Part shown: piece after piece, positions 59,400 to 64,000 of the stretch
Position numbering within the stretch: position 1 is the stretch's first letter
Layout of the letters: every line of letters begins with the position of its first letter
Assembly: GCA_029891345.1 (NCBI GenBank)
Contig: CM056999.1
Coordinates: 24,835,418 to 24,899,417 of the forward strand
DNA: 64,000 nt
Reading direction: 5' to 3'
Source of the DNA: Dryococelus australis
Taxonomy: Eukaryota; Arthropoda; Insecta; Phasmatodea; Phasmatidae
Notes under the pieces: model-generated
The model's input: the letters and a program-made list of their open reading frames with translations, nothing else
Told to the model about the DNA's origin: nothing
The model's database searches: none
Position numbers and translations under genes: made by a program

Positions 59400-59735
59400 C
59401 AATCTCCCTCTCCATCCTTTATTGAAACAGTAACAAAGTGTTCGACCAGCTCTACAAAGTTAAAAGATTACTGGAGATGTACTGATTTAGAAATAGCCTT
59501 AATATATGAAACACACTTAAATCCGAGAAGGCGATTTTCAGTAAAAAATTATTTCATTTATTCGACCGACCAAATAATATTGGGAAGAAGCACTCTGATC
59601 CTAGTACACAATAAATTACATGATTATGTAAATGCCAATCCTAGTGCGAAAATATAGAAACTACCACTATTAATATAAACACAAATAACGGACGCTCAGC
59701 TATAATTGCCGCAAATCAATCTCCAGTAAAAAATA
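59400..59735 (+). pseudogene. LINE (Jockey-like) endonuclease remnant
   Basis: IALIYETHLNPRRRFSVKNY resembles the APE-type endonuclease motif (S/Y-ETHL with the catalytic glutamate). It is followed by a partly degraded RGG..ILV region and, after a stop, NTNNGRSAIIAA and QSPVK. Reverse transcriptase is absent, as in a fragmentary non-LTR copy. Confidence 0.75.
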
Positions 59736-61525
59736 ATTAATAGCAGTCCCTGATAAATTGATCAATTGGAATTCTCTGTCGGGCAGTCACCTCGGCACTC
59801 ATTGCCGGGCGTCTTGAGGGCGAGGGCCGACGAGGGGTGGTTGTTGAGCCGGGGGGGGGGGGGTAACAAAATGCATAGCTCTCTTGGCTTGAAATCACCG
59901 GCTGGAAGAATGAGACAGACGAACGACAAAACATGCTAGTGGTGTCATCTAGCGGTGATTAGTGGTATTCGTTGTCTTGAGGAGCATAGCTTCGCTAGGC
60001 CGATGAATTATAAAATCTCCGCTGGCTGGAATGTCTATTATTGCAGGGTATATGGTACTATCTTCTGATATCACATATGATCAACGACAATGCAAAACAC
60101 TTTGTAGAAATATGTGCTGCTGGCTATGCTGTTGAGCTGAACTCATCTATTTACCATTGTTGTAAATGTGCCGTGCATCAATGTTTTTTTTTATTAAGTT
60201 AGTGAATTTGTTATTTCAGAAGTTGCAAACTGACATTTAAAATCACGTTGGTTGTAAACCACTGCTTTCTTAACACGACACGAGCATGGACAGGAAAGAA
60301 AAAAAAATGAGTTGGCTAACTTGAACGTCAGTCAGGGGATGATATGAAAGTGTTAGAAATAAATGTTTATTCTTATTTGCATACAACAGAAAGAAACTAA
60401 ATTGCTCATGACAAATTTTTAACTTTAAGATGAGTGTCACGTTAATATACGGAACTACATACTTCTCATAGTTTGCTGCCAACTTAACTAAGTGTGTTGT
60501 GATCATTGCTTATGTTAAAATATATGCAGGGTCTGGCATTGATTTCTTTCGTAGTTTGATTTCAAGGGTGCTCACTTTATTGTGATCCACCTTTACTATA
60601 TAGTGATGTCTTATAGTAAGAAGGTGAGAAGCATTCTCACAGTGTCTGCTCTTCCAAATATTTGCTTCTTGGACTTGACATTTCTCCATTTAAAATCCAT
60701 CTTGTTACCAAGCATTGCAAGAGTCTTTCACTTCACAAATAGTTTATTATAAGTTTATAGTTGGAAATTTTATTGCAACATGTAGAAGTTATGTATGGTG
60801 CTTTTGATAGCAAATTTGCCAAAATCACCCTCTGTGATAGTAGTTTGTTTTTGCCAAGTGAACTGTTTCCTATGTGTGAATTACAATCTTTTTAGAATCA
60901 GTTTAGATTTGATTTCTTTCATGTTTTCTTTATTCGTGCTTCAATTACCTCTGTAAAATCTTTACAATGAGTCGCAATGCTCAGCAGTGAAGCTATGTTT
61001 CCTTGTTCTGCTTCATTATCACAGTTCTTTAACAGCTCATATAATTATTAGTTGAGTCTTTGACCGAAACGAATATTCTCTAATTACGTCTACCACACCA
61101 GCATGATTGTATTAAATATCTACACTCGCCAATTAGTAGTAGGTTCCAGTGTGATACAGACATATGACAACTCTCCTATTGTGTGAGATATTCTTTTAAA
61201 TGCCACCGGTGTTTGTATGACGTCACAGTGGTCTGATGAGTAAAGAACTGCTGTAGATCATGTTGTGCAGGAACTGGCCATTCCCAATACAGTCCAACCT
61301 CACCTATGTCTACAGTGGTTTCTGTTATTTGCAAGCAGTATTTATGGTTGACTACCCTAGAATGTAAGAGAAGTTAATGTGTTCTGCCTCTCTCCATGTA
61401 AAATACATGCAGTGTTTTACTGTGTAAGAATGCAGTGGTTGGTTGCAGAGTGCAGCAGGGAAAGAGCGTTGGCTGGGCCATGTATGAAAGCAAGAGCATG
61501 TTAATGTAGTGTTTGTTGTTGGCAG
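59736..61525. other. Probable intron or intergenic sequence upstream of the CARMIL exon
   Basis: It contains a G13 run (59851-59863) and AT-rich DNA. No further exon is recognised. A pyrimidine-rich TTTGTTGTTGGCAG closes it at 61525. Confidence 0.5.
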
Positions 61526-61713
61526 GTGCAAACCACCTGAGTGGGCCACTGGCACGCGTCCCCAAGGGCCTGGTACATTTGAATCTGTCACACTGCGGCC
61601 TCACGTCGAAGGGCATCAACCAACTGGCCCACGCGCTCTCCCTTAACAAGTTCATGCCCAGCTCGCTGACACACCTTGACCTCAGTGGCAACAACCTGCG
61701 CGAGGACATCAAC
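61526..61713 (+). CDS. CARMIL: CARMIL (LRRC16)-type gene, one internal LRR exon
   Basis: CARMIL proteins bind capping protein and regulate actin assembly at the leading edge through a long leucine-rich-repeat domain. The exon encodes 62 full codons, with PKGLVHLNLSHCGLTSKGIN and SLTHLDLSGNNLREDI. These are consecutive repeats of the CARMIL type (HLDLSGN motif, SKGINQL, LSLNKFMPSSLTHL). It is bounded by an acceptor TTGTTGGCAG (61525) and a donor AAC|GTAGGT (61714). It enters with two bases of a split codon and ends at a codon boundary. There are no stops and codon use is GC-rich, unlike the neighbourhood. No neighbouring exon was recognised, so the flanking introns exceed about 2 kb on each side. 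Other LRR proteins such as tropomodulin-related ones are less likely. Confidence 0.85.
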
Positions 61714-62140
61714 GTAGGTACTTGGTCCACATGTTCTTTGAACTGCTTATGTTGAAAAGGGTTCACTTCCAGATATACTTTATTTTATAATGCAATTTCC
61801 TTTGCATGAATATCTCTCTTCTTCTTAAATGGAATTGTAATTGTAGTGTGGTGAATGTTAAATATGTTAATTATTGAAAGCTACTTAAAGTATGTTTCAC
61901 ATGTCATTTATTATGTCATCTGTTAGGTATGGCTGTGTGATAATTAATGTTCATATGAAAACGCCTCAGAAAACCCATTTGCATAGTGCGTTGATGTAGT
62001 GGAAAAAATAGGGTTGCTCTTAATGAGGTTTTGAGAGTAGATGAGGGTGAAATGAGGTGGAAATGTAGCATCATCAAAATGCAAGGATAGGGCAAATGGC
62101 ATATCCTCGAGAAAACCAGTTGTATAGCGGCATTATTTGA
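61714..62140. other. Intron sequence, unassigned
   Basis: AT-rich. Nothing recognised. Confidence 0.5.
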
Positions 62141-62149
62141 TACATTCTC

Positions 62150-62270
62150 ATTTGAGAAAATCCGGGAAAGACCCCGCCAGGAATCAAACCAGGTTTACCA
62201 TGGTGGGGGGGGGGGGGGGGGTGAGTGTCCTAGCCACTACACTACTGCAGCTCTCATGTTATTGTTAGAA
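62150..62270 (-). repeat. tRNA-derived SINE
   Basis: On the minus strand TGTAGTGGCTAGGACACTC resembles the A-box region. GGTTTGATTCCTGGCGGGG matches the B box and acceptor side of a tRNA. A C17 run (G17 on the plus strand, 62205-62221) separates the two. The usual layout of an RNA polymerase III promoter is therefore kept. Confidence 0.7.
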
Positions 62271-62771
62271 TGAAACGGTGTGTTGAATGTATGGTATGGT
62301 AGTGTGTTGCCAATGACAAAGTTACAAGTAAGATGTGAGAATTATTTGGAAATTTTATTCTCATAAAATCATATTTTACTACATGAAAGTATACTAGAAC
62401 CATAATAAAATAACCCCTAATGGTTTCCAGAAATAAGCTCGTTACAGCAGATTGGTTGTTATTGATATTTCAGGGAATTCGGGACCAATTTTGATCCACC
62501 TCCAGCCCTAACCCATGTACAACAAGATTTGCAAATTTTTTTGCATGAAGTTCATGTTCATTTGTCTGTTGTTCAAAAATGACGTATTTGTTGTAGTTAA
62601 ACATAACTACATTTTGACTCAATACCCTTTGAAGGATGCTCTTACTTCTTGTGAGAGTTTGGTGCACATTTGCTGGCAGGTTATCCTACCTTTCTGGTCG
62701 CCACTGTGGCAAGTAGTGGAGAATATTTCAAGGGTCCACAGGCTCAAGGAGAGTAAGCACTCATGGTCACA
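62271..62771. other. Intron sequence, unassigned
   Basis: No motif recognised. The frame 62515-62880 (plus) owes its length to the 51-bp duplication and has no domain. Confidence 0.4.
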
Positions 62772-62873
62772 GTGGGACTTAAATGAGCAGCTTGACCTGC
62801 TTGTAGTCCAAGTATCATTGTGGTGGGACTTAAATGAGCAGCTTGACCTGCTTGTAGTCCAAGTATCATTGTG
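62772..62873. repeat. Perfect two-copy tandem repeat, 51-bp unit
   Basis: GTGGGACTTAAATGAGCAGC... occurs at 62772 and 62823, with both copies identical. Being a multiple of three, it does not shift frame, but there is no evidence of coding. Confidence 0.95.
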
Positions 62874-64000
62874 GCATTAGTGCGTAATGCTGGAATTATA
62901 AGATGAAGTTAAGCAATTTAGCAGCTACATTACTCACTCAACTCTCCCTGAGGAGGAACAGGGGTCTTCTCCCCAAGCTGCTATATGATCGAGTACCATC
63001 AGTCGGGAGGTTTACATCCCAGCTGGTAATGCTGCTAGAGATGCCGCTCCTCTGATAAAACTTCCAGCAGGGATCAACTTAAGACAATGGCGCAAGGAAG
63101 TAATTTCCTCACTGGGTGGGCCACACGAGCTCCTTACACTCCTGGGCTATTGCCTCTGTAATATATATTCTAAGCAATAGTACCGCCTTTTCCCATGAAC
63201 ACCAACTAAATCCACTAATATACTGAGAAGAAGAATATATTAAATCATCCTCATCTTAAATAAAACACATTGAAATGGGAAGTTTGAAGTAAATCATGCA
63301 ACGGATGCAACCCACAATCTACACCCTCCCCTGAGAGCTCTATACCCGATTCGGGAACCCAAGGCTTCCTGAAGTATCGTAACCCAGATCAAGGGAGCAG
63401 CATGTCCGAATGAGATCCAGTGACCATGCCACAAAGGGACACCAGCTGCATGACGGCCACCCTAGAACAGAGAGAGCACCCAAATCTGAATTCAGTTGCA
63501 GCATGGGGAAGCTTCCCATCCACCACTGGTCTATCCAGCCTCCCAACTGAACAACTTATCACCAGGGGCGAAGGACGATCAACAAACTATATCGCTATGT
63601 TTATGCACTTCTTCAACAAACTCCAGTTCAATGAACTCCGTTTACAGGTGAACACCTGCATCAGCAGCTAGCTGTAGCATGGGGAGGTTCTATGCCCACT
63701 TACGGTCCATACATTCCTCCCTCGAACCACCAACTTCAAAGGGTGAAGGACGACGTGCTGTTCTGTTTTCAACACCTCCTATGCCAGTAGAGGTCCCTAA
63801 CAAAGAGGATACCTCAATACAACAGACAACAAGGAACATGCAAAAATAGCCCTGAGTCAAATTGAAAGTACCAGGAGCTCCCAGACGACCTGCAGAACTA
63901 CGCCACCACCTGGTGGAAGGAGTCATGCCAGAGATGCCAAGAAGCGCTTTTCTGGTTACCTGCAGCTGAAAAACCCAATGTTCCAGTTAGACTGAGAGCA
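62874..64000. other. Unassigned sequence with a diverged 175-bp duplication
   Basis: AGCATGGGGAAGCTTCCCA (about 63500) and AGCATGGGGAGGTTCTATG (about 63675) start two diverged tandem blocks, both ending in GGGYGAAGGACGA. Frames 63420-63671 (plus) and 63690-63926 (minus) lack domains. Confidence 0.4.

Noticed and set aside
59049-59402. 117-codon minus-strand frame as a gene
   Set aside because: It crosses a C12 run and overlaps another open frame on the other strand. No domain is recognised.
62895-63120. LINE RNase H-like segment
   Set aside because: One frame has a glycine-asparagine-alanine-rich piece, but no catalytic motif and no neighbouring reverse transcriptase supports it.

Overview
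The window is eukaryotic, very probably arthropod nuclear DNA. It is AT-rich, transposon-dense and rich in microsatellites and G/C homopolymers. It has no operons and no long intact gene. Recognisable families are Ty3/gypsy-like retroelements with insect-type (F-like) envelope remnants, BEL/Pao integrase, a Jockey-like LINE endonuclease, hAT, pogo/Tigger-like and TA-flanked MITE elements, and a tRNA-derived SINE. The only host coding sequence I can support is one leucine-rich-repeat exon of a CARMIL-type (LRRC16) gene at 61526-61713, plus strand. The species cannot be named from the sequence.

The dominant structure is a giant inverted repeat. Bases 5839-23800 (left arm) and 29884-47852 (right arm) are near-perfect reverse complements. 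Position x on the left pairs with about 53691-x at the outer end, drifting to about 53684-x at the inner end, so there are only a handful of small indels in 18 kb. Between the arms lies a 6.1-kb centre. It holds an older, visibly diverged inverted repeat (24496-25790 against 28798-29883, roughly 10-12% different by eye), AT-rich minisatellites and a 2.1-kb unpaired core. The switch from near-identical to diverged falls inside a tandemly duplicated 0.7-0.8-kb unit, of which the left side keeps two copies and the right side one.

Each arm is a pile of decayed fragments of one LTR-retroelement family, all in one direction (plus on the right arm, minus on the left). Along the right arm: an envelope/3'-end remnant, a poly-G tract and an LTR (31.2-32.5 kb); a gag-pol remnant with protease, reverse transcriptase and integrase (33.0-36.2 kb); a 720-bp MITE (37838-38557); a second 3'-end remnant; then several LTR/leader plus gag pieces (39.6-45 kb); an envelope remnant; and a terminal LTR (46773-47852). 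All are broken by stops and deletions.

The left junction (5838/5839) looks like native continuous sequence. The LTR at the end of the left arm is followed in the same orientation by a gag motif (about 5041-5078) and, further on, by an envelope remnant (about 2.4-3.2 kb). The right junction (47852/47853) instead cuts into the Gag capsid region of another family member on the minus strand (47853-50240), so it is the likelier new breakpoint. I infer that the left arm was copied outward in inverted orientation, probably by template switching at the older central inverted repeat. An assembly or amplification chimera is the main alternative and must be excluded with spanning reads.

The right-flank element carries two tandem PHD-type zinc-finger modules in its Gag region, and the family leader has a repeated CCAGAGGCT/CCAGAAGCT motif with a conserved splice-donor-like end. 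These, with the palindrome, are the most interesting items. From 50 to 64 kb the sequence is ordinary transposon-littered intron or intergenic DNA.
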